64,000 nucleotides of DNA from Trichomonas vaginalis G3 (taxonomy: Eukaryota; Parabasalia; Trichomonadida; Trichomonadidae): NCBI RefSeq assembly GCF_026262505.1, contig NC_067203.1, positions 19,759,411-19,823,410 of the forward strand. Direction: 5' to 3'. Position 1 is the stretch's first letter. Every line of letters starts with the position of its first letter. The notes under the pieces are model-generated. The model saw only the letters and a program-made list of their open reading frames with translations, searched no databases and was not told the DNA's origin. The position numbers were made by a program, and so were the translations under genes. Of this stretch, positions 30,333-40,450 are shown in pieces.

Positions 30333-31331
30333 TTAAAGCTCGGCCTGTGGCGCATCAGCTCCTTGTTCATTTGGATTAGTATTATTATTATCCAATTCTT
30401 GTGCTTCTTTTTCATGAGCTTCATTATTTGCAGCTGCATCATCTTGACTTTGTACTTTTGGTTTGTCTTCAAAGTAAACGAACAGAACAATGGCAATTGG
30501 AACTAAAGCAAAGCCAAGCAAATACAGCCAACTTCTAATACCATTCATGAAAACTATGTCAATGATGAGTGAGTAGAAGTTTGATGTCAGCATTGACAAA
30601 TTCATGATAGTTGAGTTTGAATATTCAAGAACGACTGGAACTGAGATATAATAGCATGCAAGAAGGAATGAGTAGGCAAAAGTAAGTAATCCTGATCTAA
30701 CATTCCAATTATAATACTTGATTTGCCTCCATTCAAGAGCTCCTGTCATGATTGCGCAGAAAAATGTTGTTCCTATGGAATATCTGAGTAGATATGCACT
30801 CTTACTTGTTTCATGAACAATCTTTTCTTGTAATACTGATGAAACCGCATATAAAATTGCACTTAATAAAGATAAAAGGTTTCCTTTCCAGTTATCTCCT
30901 TCTCTTCCTTGTGCAACCATAATCATTGAGCATCCTGCTATAGCTATGCCCATAGCAATGAATTGAATCCAATTAATCTTCCTTCCAAAAATGAAATATG
31001 CCATTGGGGCTACCCAGAATACAACTGTTGTAACCAAAAGCATTGCACTTGCAAAAGATGTGTATCTATATGCTAAAACTGCTGTCCAATCATCTAAAAA
31101 TCCACAAAGTCCAACAAGGATATAAATCCACCATTTTGTTTGTGCAGGTTTTAAAAACCATATGTTCATGATGAAAACTAGTGCATAGCACATAAGTAGT
31201 GAAAGTAAACTGCAAACATCTCCTGAGTAATAATAATTAAAAGACAAAGCAGCTCCAGCACCAGTTAAAATGAGAGAGCATACTTGCCATCCAATCATCA
31301 CACCCCAGATGTTACTCAGACATCTTTGCAT
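30333..31331 (-). CDS. SLC35F-type solute carrier (drug/metabolite transporter superfamily)
   Basis: This 332-residue membrane protein has about ten hydrophobic segments spaced as in SLC35F1/F2/F6. Recognisable stretches are TKWWIYILVGLCGFLDDWTA, YTSFASAMLLVTTVVFWVAP, INWIQFIAMGIAIAGCSMIM, GNLLSLLSAILYAVSSVLQE and MNLSMLTSNFYSLIIDIVF. The cytosolic tail is acidic and Asn-rich (ELDNNNTNPNEQGADAPQAE). Family members transport nucleotides, nucleosides or related solutes across internal or plasma membranes; the substrate here cannot be told. An Inr (TCATTTT) precedes the ATG. The stop is followed by A, giving TAAA. Confidence 0.75.
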   Translation of the reverse strand: MQRCLSNIWGVMIGWQVCSLILTGAGAALSFNYYYSGDVCSLLSLLMCYALVFIMNIWFLKPAQTKWWIYILVGLCGFLDDWTAVLAYRYTSFASAMLLVTTVVFWVAPMAYFIFGRKINWIQFIAMGIAIAGCSMIMVAQGREGDNWKGNLLSLLSAILYAVSSVLQEKIVHETSKSAYLLRYSIGTTFFCAIMTGALEWRQIKYYNWNVRSGLLTFAYSFLLACYYISVPVVLEYSNSTIMNLSMLTSNFYSLIIDIVFMNGIRSWLYLLGFALVPIAIVLFVYFEDKPKVQSQDDAAANNEAHEKEAQELDNNNTNPNEQGADAPQAEL

Positions 31332-31337
31332 TCTTAT

Positions 31338-31344
31338 AAAATGA
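31338..31344 (-). promoter_or_regulatory. trichomonad-type Inr of the SLC35F-like gene
   Basis: On the minus strand TCATTTT lies 7-13 nt before the ATG at 31331, matching TCAYTW at the usual spacing. Confidence 0.55.
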
Positions 31345-32312
31345 TGTATCTAATTGAAAAATTGTCTAGATTATGAATTCAATTTGATCAAATTTACATA
31401 AGAGTAAAGACTTAACTAGCAGTGCACATTAGAATTTTCAGTGGCTTGCAGAACATCAACAACCGTTCCGCTAGAAGCTGTATATCAAATTTGAATGTAT
31501 TTTGAAATAATTCAATTAATGACAAAAAGCACGATGATATTCTTCTTAAAAAACAATCTGCATAGTTTTTATTGATTGGATGCTATACAAAATTGATATT
31601 GGTATTAGTTAGTGCAATATATCTTAAGAATAAAGTGTTTGATCTTTTTGAAAATTCAATCAAAGATGAAAATGTAAAAAGTTGAGATGTTTCTTTGGTT
31701 AGTCATGTGTAATTCATGTATGAGATATATGACTATCATTATTTTTCGTTTACATGGATAATAAAAGTGCTTCTTCTCGATTTTATCACAAAAATTTCTG
31801 AAAATATGTCAACTTTTTTTGAATCAGCAATCTTCCAAATAGGTCAGTGAAATCTTCATAAAAACAACTTTATTGCCTCAAGCAAGATACTAACTCTACT
31901 CTATTTGTTCATTAATCTTGGAAATATCCAGATAACCGAATATCAATAAAATGAGTGATGTATACGCTCTAAATCTCCAAACTCAAAGGACTTTAATATG
32001 TATATACTCTGTTACTAGGATGTCATGAGTTTTAATGTCAGTCCTAGAAAAATATAATTTATCAAAGATAAATAATTAGTTACATGGATGAAGAATGTTT
32101 TGTTGTAAGAAATGTAGTAATTTTTCAATATTAATCTTATTCATTTCAATATATTCGAAATTGATAAAAATCAAATCTCATTCGATTTCCCTTAAATTAG
32201 GACATTCGTTAATATTGCTTTTATTGTATCTATTCACTATATTTTCTGATTCATGTCTTGTCATTGAAATGAAATCAGTCAATGATAGAAAAGTGACAAA
32301 TATCAGCACATC
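31345..32312. other. intergenic, divergent promoters region
   Basis: This is nearly 1 kb between two divergent genes. A 79-codon open frame at 32095-32334 is hydrophobic and overlaps the next gene; I do not count it as real. I see no RNA gene or repeat. Confidence 0.4.
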
Positions 32313-33500
32313 ATGTCCTTTCCACCAGAACTGAAGATTGTCGAAGGAACCAGTATTATGATAGATGTTCCAAAAGACATTTTCAAAGATTTCAAAGCGT
32401 TTATTGATAAATGGCCAAAGCAGCCACCGAATAAAATAATCGTTGCAAATGTTAACAGAAAACCAATCACAAAAGAAATCAAAGGTGGAAATATTGAGTT
32501 AAGACATCAAGTTCTCGTTGAAGCTCTTGAGCATTTCGGTTTATATAAGCAGCCAACAGAACTTATCTGGCCTGCTCAAATTCTCCACTTCATCGATACG
32601 AGAGTCACACCAGAAATGACACAAAAAGAGTTTGAGGAACTCCCAGATACCATATTTAAGCAATTTCAGTTTTACAAAGCTCCTGAAACAGCTCCATCCC
32701 CGAATGATCTCAAGTACGAACCAATTACAGTTGGCACCTCCACAGCTGCCTTCTTACTTGGCACATTTGGTTCTGTTAAGGATTATGAGCGCATGAATGA
32801 CTTTTATCGTGATGACCAAACAACATCTTATGTTGTTCAGCTCTCCATCCCTGTTCCAGTATATGTTCTCGTTACTCGCCAAATCGTAAACAACACATTT
32901 ACCTTCTCATTCCCTAATTCCGAGAAACTTACAGCAAAAGCACTTCATGGAATTGTCGAAAAAATCCTTACAAAGGTAGAAGCAGACAAATGCCTCAAAA
33001 TGAAGTTAATGGATGCCGATCAAATTAATATCAAAGCTGCAAACACACAAATCGCACAATTAGACTGCTATGTTTCAGGAAATCAAGAACTTGAAACAGC
33101 TGCTGATGATACACCAACATCTACTGTCTATATTTTAACAGAAAAAGAAGATGAAAAAATATTAACAGAAGCAGCCCAGAAAATCTTCGATTACTTCGAA
33201 TTACATATGTGCAAGAAGTGCAAGTGTGTATATCCTAAGTTTGAGACCCAATGCTTCATTACATTCCACAAAGGAAAGCAAATTCCAATTGAAGACGATG
33301 AAATGGAAATTGTCGATGAAGACATGGTCGACGAAAACGGTGAGCCAATCATCCTCCAGAATTGGACTTGCTGCGGCATTATTCCAGCTGATGAACTCGG
33401 ATGTGACAAGAAACCAAACGGACAACACGAAGAGGACACAGCACATCCTAAGATTTCTAAGTTCACAACAGAAACAGTCAAATATTCCAGGAATTTCTAA
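32313..33500 (+). CDS. unknown protein with C-terminal Cys/His (CHORD-like) cluster
   Basis: The 395-residue protein is soluble, with no signal peptide or membrane segment. Residues 1-290 are an unrecognised globular region (PKDIFKDFKAFIDKWPKQPP; GTSTAAFLLGTFGSVKDYER). The C-terminal 100 residues hold a metal-site pattern: MCKKCKCVYPKFETQCF, FHKGKQ, an acidic loop (DDEMEIVDEDMVDENGEP), WTCCGI, LGC and GQHEED. The order C-x2-C, C, FHxG, W-x-CC, GC, H resembles CHORD-type zinc domains, which bind two zincs and link to Hsp90 co-chaperones. That likeness is by eye only. The gene is intact. Confidence 0.6.
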   Translation: MSFPPELKIVEGTSIMIDVPKDIFKDFKAFIDKWPKQPPNKIIVANVNRKPITKEIKGGNIELRHQVLVEALEHFGLYKQPTELIWPAQILHFIDTRVTPEMTQKEFEELPDTIFKQFQFYKAPETAPSPNDLKYEPITVGTSTAAFLLGTFGSVKDYERMNDFYRDDQTTSYVVQLSIPVPVYVLVTRQIVNNTFTFSFPNSEKLTAKALHGIVEKILTKVEADKCLKMKLMDADQINIKAANTQIAQLDCYVSGNQELETAADDTPTSTVYILTEKEDEKILTEAAQKIFDYFELHMCKKCKCVYPKFETQCFITFHKGKQIPIEDDEMEIVDEDMVDENGEPIILQNWTCCGIIPADELGCDKKPNGQHEEDTAHPKISKFTTETVKYSRNF

Positions 33501-33972
33501 TTCGATTTCCCTCAATTTTTTGACACATTGAAATATAATTATTATTTATATACACTAAAAATCCCCAAATATCCATTACAGTTTTTTAGTAATTATTTTG
33601 ATTAATTTTTTTTGAAAAATAAAATTCTCAAAAAAATCTGCTTTCCTATTGATAATTCAGACATCATAAGTAAGATATTTCTAAAAGAAGAAGGAATGTT
33701 AACATTGGTTTCAAATTAATTTTGTTTTTGAAGATATTTTTCATCTTATTTTGCAGTTACATTATAAATAATCTTGCATTTATCATTTCTAGTTATGTAA
33801 AATCGTAACTAGTTAACATATCAATAATATTACTCATAATATTTGAAGAAATTGAATTCATTTATGGATTTATTGAAGATTTATGTTTATTAGCTTGATA
33901 AATATAAGTTTTTGTAACTTTGAAAGAGTTATACTTTAAAAATATCTATATACAAACAAATAATAAAAATAA
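33501..33972. other. intergenic, convergent 3' ends
   Basis: This is an AT-rich spacer between two convergent genes. Nothing further is visible. Confidence 0.4.
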
Positions 33973-36465
33973 TTATAACATTTGCAAGAGTTCGTTTGCA
34001 ACCATTGCAACAAGGTTATCTGGACTATTATGTGCCTTCCTTGTAATCCATTCTACACTCTCATTCATTACTAAAAAGCTGATTTCACGTGAATAATGTG
34101 AATTCAAGATCAAAATGACGTTGATTATCGACTGAGCAATTTGGTCTGTGTACTTATTCCCTTTATGTATTAATTTGATAACTTTGAAAATGTCTCTAAA
34201 AATAATTTTTCCGATTTCGTAGTTGTTCTCAAGAATAGTACGTAATAACGTGAAAGTAGCATCAATAATTGGTTCTTCTGTATATTGTTGGCATAATTCA
34301 AGTAATCTCTTTGCAATTTCCTTTGAATCTTGTTTAATAAATTCAAAAGAAGCCTGAGCAATGTCGCAAAGTGCAGCTGCTGTAGCTACATATAATTGCA
34401 GCAACATTGTGTCGTCATTGAGATTCGCTTTCAGGCTTGAAACAATTTCTTTTGAGTGGATCTTGAACATTTCTTGGTAATTTACGGCCAAGAAGCCAAG
34501 AAGAAGCTCAAATGCTTCAATGGTGTTTTTGTCCTTTGATTCTATTGCACTTTGGATGCTATCTAAGCATTGTGGAACATAATTCTTGGCTTGTTCAGGG
34601 GAAATCCATCGGAACATCTGCACGAGAGCACAAAATGATTCCTCAAAAGCGTATTTTTTCGAGTCTTCGATCAAAAATTTGACTGTTTGATCCAATAATT
34701 CATCTGTTGGTTTGACCAAACCGAAAAATGTTAGAGCAGTACAGAGGTATTGTGTGCATTCTTGCATTTTAAGAGCTTCTGACCATATATAATACTGTTG
34801 ATTGACGGGAGAACGATGGAAAATTGAAATTAAACAGTCAAAAACATATCTACAGCAGTCATCTTCTTTACGATCTTGTTTTGAGATCTCTTCTGTTGCA
34901 AATATCATGAAGTTTTCTCTTGTTGCGTTCAGAGAATCAATTGGAGATGAAGATAAAAGTATGGAATAAAGGTAGAGGGCCAACCTTACGAAATGTTTAC
35001 TATGGGAATCAAGTTGCTTTTTAATCAAGTCGAAGATTGTTCGAACTAAGTCTATATCCGTCATTAATAATTCTGGATAAAAGCCAATTATCTTTGAAAT
35101 GGTAAATACTATTGCATATCGGATAGATCCATTGAGAATTGATGAATTCTGCAATAATATATTTAGTTTTTCAAAGAAAAACTGCTTAAATCTTTCATCA
35201 TTAGTTTTGTGAACGAAATAAGAGAGCATAAGGGTGCAGGCATAAAATTCATTTGCATTCTCAGAAGGATACGATGATAATTTGTTATAAATGAAAATAA
35301 AAATCTCGGTAGGAATCAAATAAAACATTTCCATCATGCAATCCATAGCAATTGCCTCTGGCATGATATCTTCAAGTATATATGGTTCATCAATGGATGG
35401 TTTTGGCTCATTCTTCTTTAATAACTCAAAAATTAATTCCATAATTACATTATAGCTGCCAAGAATATAGTTCTTTGATACTATATTGGTTTCTGTGTTA
35501 TTTTTGAGCATGTATTCGATTTTTGCTAACTTTGTCCAAAACATAAAACAATAATTCATATCTTTGACTTGAAATGATTCCTTGTTTTGCGTATCGTAAG
35601 CACGAATTCCTTTGTTAATCCTTTCTTTAACTATACGATAAAAATCCAAGATTTTTGGTTCAATATTTGGATAAAATTTATTAATAAAGAGTTTCAAGCA
35701 ATTAAAAATAGTTTTTTCAATATCACTGATCTGATCTTCCAAAATTTTAATAATTCCTTCCAAAAAAGCATTGTTTTTTTCTGGAATTTTAAATAATTCT
35801 GAAAAAACTAAAAGATTTGTATTGAAGAATTCGAGTGCAGCTTTTCTTATTGCATTTGAAAGTGTAATATCTTTGAGAGCTTCGACTAATAAGTCAAATA
35901 ACGTGTAAAGCATATATTTGTACATTGGATTCTTTTTTGTAATGAGATTACGCTCATATACTTCTTTTAAAAATGATATCAATGCCTGATCTAAATCTAA
36001 AAGGTTTTCATAAGTTGAAAAAATAAATTTTCGATGTGTAACAATTTCAAAAGAAAAATCATCTAAATTGTCTGTTTTGAGTAGGAATTCAATCAAATTG
36101 GCCAGTAAAATTGGTAAATTAACATATATATATTGTTTTTGAATCGAAAAATAACTAAATAAACTTGATACTAGATTCGAACATGATGCAGCTTCGTGTT
36201 TTTTCCATAAAATATTACACTTTTCTATATTTTTTAAGGTATCTGATGTAGCTGTTGCCATACTCGCAATCACGCGCTCGTTTGTTTGTTCTTTTTCAAT
36301 GTCTTTGGCGCTTTTCTCATTGTAATGTCCATCAAAAGTTACAATACCTTCAAATAGGTAATCAATTAACTCTTTTTTTGCCTTTTCTTCAGAGGGTTCT
36401 GGTTTTTGTTGTTTTCCATTAGACGGTGGTTTATTTGCGTCATTATTTGTTAAAGTTTTGGCCAT
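33973..36465 (-). CDS. importin-beta/karyopherin-like HEAT-repeat protein
   Basis: The 830-residue protein is almost entirely helical, with alternating hydrophobic helix pairs as in HEAT-repeat solenoids. Importin-beta-like features include a conserved Trp after an early helix (CNILWKKHEAASCSNLVSSL), pairs such as LSYFVHKTNDERFKQFF and IRYAIVFTISKIIGFYPELL, and a C-terminal MVANELLQML. The N-terminus is Lys/Glu-rich and disordered. Karyopherins carry proteins or RNA through nuclear pores under Ran control; transportin-3 and exportin relatives are the closest in feel. The family assignment is by pattern, and another HEAT protein is possible. Confidence 0.55.
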   Translation of the reverse strand: MAKTLTNNDANKPPSNGKQQKPEPSEEKAKKELIDYLFEGIVTFDGHYNEKSAKDIEKEQTNERVIASMATATSDTLKNIEKCNILWKKHEAASCSNLVSSLFSYFSIQKQYIYVNLPILLANLIEFLLKTDNLDDFSFEIVTHRKFIFSTYENLLDLDQALISFLKEVYERNLITKKNPMYKYMLYTLFDLLVEALKDITLSNAIRKAALEFFNTNLLVFSELFKIPEKNNAFLEGIIKILEDQISDIEKTIFNCLKLFINKFYPNIEPKILDFYRIVKERINKGIRAYDTQNKESFQVKDMNYCFMFWTKLAKIEYMLKNNTETNIVSKNYILGSYNVIMELIFELLKKNEPKPSIDEPYILEDIMPEAIAMDCMMEMFYLIPTEIFIFIYNKLSSYPSENANEFYACTLMLSYFVHKTNDERFKQFFFEKLNILLQNSSILNGSIRYAIVFTISKIIGFYPELLMTDIDLVRTIFDLIKKQLDSHSKHFVRLALYLYSILLSSSPIDSLNATRENFMIFATEEISKQDRKEDDCCRYVFDCLISIFHRSPVNQQYYIWSEALKMQECTQYLCTALTFFGLVKPTDELLDQTVKFLIEDSKKYAFEESFCALVQMFRWISPEQAKNYVPQCLDSIQSAIESKDKNTIEAFELLLGFLAVNYQEMFKIHSKEIVSSLKANLNDDTMLLQLYVATAAALCDIAQASFEFIKQDSKEIAKRLLELCQQYTEEPIIDATFTLLRTILENNYEIGKIIFRDIFKVIKLIHKGNKYTDQIAQSIINVILILNSHYSREISFLVMNESVEWITRKAHNSPDNLVAMVANELLQML

Positions 36466-37083
36466 TTTAAAATCAACAAAAAGACACTTTTTATTTTCAA
36501 AAAAGTGCCAATTTTATTTGAAAGATTAACAAATTTGTAAAAATAAGTGAATGTAAAAAGTATTGATAAGTGAATTAGGTAGAATTGGATGTATATAATC
36601 TAATACAACCCAATGTAGAGGCCATATAAGTATGTTTAAATTAAACTACTTGGTGAAAACGGCTTCTGGAATAGAAAATCCCCCTTATCTTGAAACTTTA
36701 AACAAATATTGCTCAATAACATGATACTTGTAATTGTTGAAAGAACCATGTTAGTACTATATGTAATGTAACACCTTTTGTTCCACAACTAAGCTTTATA
36801 TACACGTTATTCACATATAAAAATCAATAGTTAATTCATCACATTAGAATATGAAAAAATGTGCGATATCACATAATTTAGAAATATACCTAAATCCTTT
36901 TGTAAAGTAATTACTTAAACAATTCTGTTCACCAGATTATATTCGAGATTTTATAAAATCAATATACTTTGGCAAAATATGAAAGATTTATAACCAATTC
37001 CTAATGAAATCTTTGTTGTTCACATAACATGAACAGATTTGATGATTTGTTATTTAAATAAAAAGTGACAAAATACATTCAAA
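36466..37083. other. intergenic, divergent promoters region
   Basis: About 600 bases lie between divergent genes and hold no coding frame or repeat I can support. A TCAAAATG at 37077-37086 overlaps the start of the ORC3-like gene and could be a weak Inr. Confidence 0.35.
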
Positions 37084-38409
37084 ATGTCTCATGTTAGAAT
37101 ATTGAGCGAGAATGCTAGTAAGCAACCAAATGATTCATGTAGTAAACGATATGATGCAATAATGAAAGATCTCAACGAACTTCAGGAAAATTTCTTCAAA
37201 ACGGATGTTGAAAGATTAGTTGAGAAGGTTATGAAGTTCTTTGACGAACAGAGTCAGTCACCTTTCCCTGTAATTGCACATATTATGCCACCTCAAGATC
37301 TTTCTGATGCTCTTCCGTTCATTTCTGCTCTTAAAAAGATTGAAGGCGTCGAATTTGTCGATCATCAAATGCATCATATCCAAAATAACAGAGTAATTTT
37401 ATTCCACTGCACTCCACCGCCATCAGATATACCAAGAGTTACAATTTTCGAAAAATGCTTTGAATATTCGATTCTTTTTGATATATTTGTCAGTCAAATA
37501 CTATGCTTTTTATTCCATCGCGGTATTTCACCAGATCCTAAGATTATTGGCATCCTTAAATCGATTATTTCTGATAGATATCCTTCATTTACTTTCTTGT
37601 TCACAATTATCAGACAATCCATATTTGAATACATATCTTCGAAAGATGAAGCCGATTTAGTTAATATTATTGACTTTAATGACTTTTCTGAAGTTAAAAA
37701 TATCCTTAAAGAAGAAGATCTTCCAATCAGCCTTTTAATTAAACTCCGTGAAGATGCCTTACAAGTTTCTTCTCAATTACTTATCTCAGAGCAATTAAAT
37801 CCTTTCCTACTTAAAGATGCAACAAATTATTCATATATCTGCTCATCAGAGCTCTTTGAATCCCTCAAGACCGCACTTGCCTCCAAGGGAGATGACTATA
37901 TTCAGACAGCTTTTAAGAATTACGGTTCAATTATCAAATCTCTTCCAGAATTACCGAAGAAAGATACAAATCCGATCTCGATGCAGCCACCAAAGACGAA
38001 ATCATCGAGAATGAAGCAGCTTATGAACGCTTCTGCCAATAGTACTGAAGGTGTTAACAGATATTCTGCTTTTATGCAGAGGTTGTTTATTGATTTAGAT
38101 CCGTCTGCACCTAATTACATGCCTGTTTCTAATTCTGCAACTTTTAACCCTAGAAAGTCATTAAACGAGGCACTTTCGGATCCAGAAAACAAATCAGATA
38201 CGGCCATCGCATATCAGATACTTCAAGAGTATGAGAAGTCAGTCTCAGCATCAGAATGGATGCGTGCATTCCAAGCGAAAGCGAATATTGAAGACAAAGC
38301 TTTGGCTTTATCACGATTCCAAGTTGCTGTTAGTGAATTAGAATATTTAGGATATACAAACCAACACTCACGCAAGAATGCTGGTTTCAGACATATTATC
38401 AGAGTTTAA
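37084..38409 (+). CDS. ORC3: origin recognition complex subunit 3-like protein
   Basis: The C-terminus fits the ORC3 winged-helix end: EWMRAFQAKANIEDKALALS followed by RFQVAVSELEYLGY and then a basic tail (human ORC3 has RFIRAVSELELLGF at the same place). Before it the pattern AIAYQILQEYEKSVSASEW also fits. The N-terminal part (PFPVIAHIMPPQDLSDALPF) corresponds to the AAA+-like region without clear Walker motifs, as usual for ORC3. ORC marks replication origins and loads MCM with Cdc6. At 441 residues it is shorter than animal ORC3 (about 710), a common reduction in protists. The stop is followed by ATAAA. Confidence 0.7.
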   Translation: MSHVRILSENASKQPNDSCSKRYDAIMKDLNELQENFFKTDVERLVEKVMKFFDEQSQSPFPVIAHIMPPQDLSDALPFISALKKIEGVEFVDHQMHHIQNNRVILFHCTPPPSDIPRVTIFEKCFEYSILFDIFVSQILCFLFHRGISPDPKIIGILKSIISDRYPSFTFLFTIIRQSIFEYISSKDEADLVNIIDFNDFSEVKNILKEEDLPISLLIKLREDALQVSSQLLISEQLNPFLLKDATNYSYICSSELFESLKTALASKGDDYIQTAFKNYGSIIKSLPELPKKDTNPISMQPPKTKSSRMKQLMNASANSTEGVNRYSAFMQRLFIDLDPSAPNYMPVSNSATFNPRKSLNEALSDPENKSDTAIAYQILQEYEKSVSASEWMRAFQAKANIEDKALALSRFQVAVSELEYLGYTNQHSRKNAGFRHIIRV

Positions 38410-39162
38410 TAAATTATTTTCTTTTTAATATTATCTTCAAACTTATATCCTTTTTCTATTGATCAATGCTCTGTTAACTCGACTATTGATAAATCTGTAA
38501 ATATTTCCAAAATTACTATCATACTGAAAAGATCCTTTTTCTATTGACATATTCTATGTTAAAACATCCACTGTTAGATATTGACAACATTAATCAGATA
38601 ATAGATATTATCTCGACGAACTTTATATTTGGTATTCAAACAATAGTATGAATATTTTTTTTTACACAGCCAAAAATGGGTGTGTTTTTGAGAGTTTTAT
38701 ATGTAGAGTTATCTCAAATATTTTAGTGTAAATATAATGGTAATTACCAACATGATATTTGTTGGTAAATGGTATGTAGAGTTATCCCAAATATTTTATT
38801 GTAAATACACCGGTAATTCCTTAAAAATTATACTTGTCATTTGCAAGTTAATTCATTGTAAAATCTCGAAAGTATGATTACTAATGGAAGGGTGAAAAAT
38901 CACGCACATAAGTCAATATGTCATTTACTTTAAAAGTTCACGATCTAGTTAAACGAAGGTTATTGGCAATTCTCATAACTTATATAGGAACGGCGAACCA
39001 TTCAATTGGTCATAGACCAATTTGAGATACCCTTTTCAGAGGAATCTAAAATGTTGTTTATATGGTTATTTATATATTATTTAATCATTTTCTTAAATAA
39101 AAATCATAAGTTCTCAATTTTTCTTCATAACGATTCTTATAAATTTTAATGTTTTTACTATG

Positions 39163-39165
<3 letters not shown>
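38410..39165. other. intergenic with a short direct duplication
   Basis: No gene is visible. A segment of about 48 bp starting TATGTAGAGTTATC occurs at about 38699-38749 and again at about 38773-38820 with several differences, so it is a local duplication. The rest is plain AT-rich sequence up to the poly(A) run. Confidence 0.45.

Positions 39166-39202
<37 letters not shown>
39166..39202. repeat. 37-base A run at the edge of Polinton 2
   Basis: An uninterrupted run of 37 A lies immediately before GGGTAGTGGGGCTTCC, where Polinton 2 begins. It could be a genomic homopolymer used as target, an old insertion scar, or an assembly joint. Confidence 0.7.
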
Positions 39203-39205
<3 letters not shown>

Positions 39206-39209
39206 TAGT

Positions 39210-39345
39210 GGGGCTTCCAGGGCTGCGCCCCTCTAGCCCCTGAAGATGTTTAGTATAAATGAAGTTCTTATATACGGGTCTTCCAGGAGCTTTTCACAAA
39301 TTATATATGTTTTCATGTTTTGTCAAGACTTCTTCGTAAAATCAG
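39210..39345. repeat. left terminal inverted repeat of Polinton 2 with hairpin module
   Basis: The 31-nt module at 39210-39240 folds as GGGGCT...AGCCCC around an inner AGGG/CCCT stem. From about 39254 (ATAAATGAAGTTCTTATATA) to 39345 the sequence pairs with about 63815-63893 in inverted orientation, with few differences. A second partial module, GGGTCTTCCAGGAGC, lies at about 39277. Confidence 0.8.
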
Positions 39346-39357
39346 ACAAAAATAATG

Positions 39358-39440
39358 TTTAGGGTAGAAGGTTAGATATAACCTCTTTTCTAACCTCTTT
39401 TCTACCCTCTTGAATTTTCAAGACTTCTTCGTACATGTTT
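39358..39440. repeat. palindromic 'AACCTC' repeat block near the left end
   Basis: GGGTAGAAGGTTAGATATAA followed by CCTCTTTTCTAACCTC forms a palindromic block, with TTGTCAAGACTTCTTCGTAA on either side. The same block recurs at about 51500-51725, inverted at 52737-52960, and in variant form at 62893-63720. Confidence 0.8.
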
Positions 39441-39492
39441 TGTCACTTTTCTGTCACTTTTCAGGAAAAAACATTTTTATTATATATATAAA

Positions 39493-40311
39493 ATGAATTT
39501 TACAAAACCACCGTTACCCTTCTTTGGAAATAAGAGTAAATGTAAAGATATTATATTGAGAGAACTTAAGAAACTACCGAATGGTCTAACATTTGTAGAT
39601 TTGTTCGGTGGAAGTTTCTATATATCCCATTTGTGCCATACTGTATTTCCTGACTCAAAGATTATATGCAATGACTTCGACAACTATATGAACCGTCTCA
39701 AACATATTCCAGACACTAACAAAATATTGAAAGAGTTAAAAGAAAAGATACCTATAGGTAAGATGGAACGTATACCATTAGATAAGAAAAATATTGTGAG
39801 AGAGGTTTTGAAAAAAGCAGAATATATAGACTGGGATAGTATATCTGCTAGACTATTATATAGTGGTGCTATAAGAGTTCATGACATTGAAACACTTATG
39901 TCAAAAGTTTTATATCTCAACTATACAAATGTTTTCAAAGAGGACATAGAAAAATATATTGAGGGTATAGAGTTTGTGAGATGTCATTGGACAGAGTTGT
40001 ATGAAAAATATAAAGACAAGGAAAATGTTTTCTTTATGGTGGACCCACCGTTCTATAACACATGGGATTTTCAATACCAAGTAGACTGGACTTTGAGAGA
40101 CTCTTTAGAAACTTTAGACGTTTTACATAACCATCCATGCTTTTACTTTACATCCGATAAAAGTGGTTTGGAAACCGTTATGAGATGGTTAGAGGACATA
40201 CATGACTATGAGTTTAGATATGACAAGATAGAATATGAGAGAGGTCCTATAAACTGGAGAAAGTGTCACAATAAAGAAATTTTATTGGTAAGTAAATGTG
40301 GTTTGAAATAG
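39493..40311 (+). CDS. N6-adenine DNA methyltransferase (D12/Dam type)
   Basis: This 272-residue enzyme would transfer methyl from S-adenosylmethionine to adenine N6 in DNA. D12-class motifs are visible: KPPLPFFGNKSKCKDII (Dam N-terminal FxGGK-like), TFVDLFGGSFYISHL (SAM-binding motif I), then KIICNDFDN, and the catalytic FMVDPPFYNTWDF (DPPY type with Phe). The end has FYFTSDKSGLE. It is intact, unlike most of the element. Trichomonads are known for adenine methylation, and bacterial-type Dam genes in Mavericks could be one source. A roles-in-virus reading is also possible: self-marking of its DNA. The start is in ATATATAAAATG. Confidence 0.85.
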   Translation: MNFTKPPLPFFGNKSKCKDIILRELKKLPNGLTFVDLFGGSFYISHLCHTVFPDSKIICNDFDNYMNRLKHIPDTNKILKELKEKIPIGKMERIPLDKKNIVREVLKKAEYIDWDSISARLLYSGAIRVHDIETLMSKVLYLNYTNVFKEDIEKYIEGIEFVRCHWTELYEKYKDKENVFFMVDPPFYNTWDFQYQVDWTLRDSLETLDVLHNHPCFYFTSDKSGLETVMRWLEDIHDYEFRYDKIEYERGPINWRKCHNKEILLVSKCGLK

Positions 40312-40427
40312 GACTACTTGTTTTAGGTTTTTTCCATTGTGTCATTTATTTATTTGACGTGGCAGAAAGATATAGAGAATATGAAGATGAACCAATGCCT
40401 GCAAATGTTCAGTATATGTACTCGTAA
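40296..40427 (+). CDS. 43-residue single-span membrane microprotein
   Basis: The frame starts inside the last codons of the methyltransferase gene, in AGTAAATG. It reads MWFEIGLLVLGFFHCVIYLF, then an acidic tail ending PANVQYMYS. One hydrophobic segment of about 16 residues near the N-terminus suggests a membrane anchor with a charged tail. The overlap and the TAAATG context support it as real, but its size keeps confidence modest. No family is recognised. Confidence 0.4.
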   Translation: MWFEIGLLVLGFFHCVIYLFDVAERYREYEDEPMPANVQYMYS

Positions 40428-40450
40428 GAGATATTTTTATCTAATATTAA

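Noticed and set aside
32095-32334. Small hydrophobic protein gene
   Set aside because: It overlaps the start of the next gene in another frame, has composition like AT-rich spacer DNA, and has no supporting start motif.
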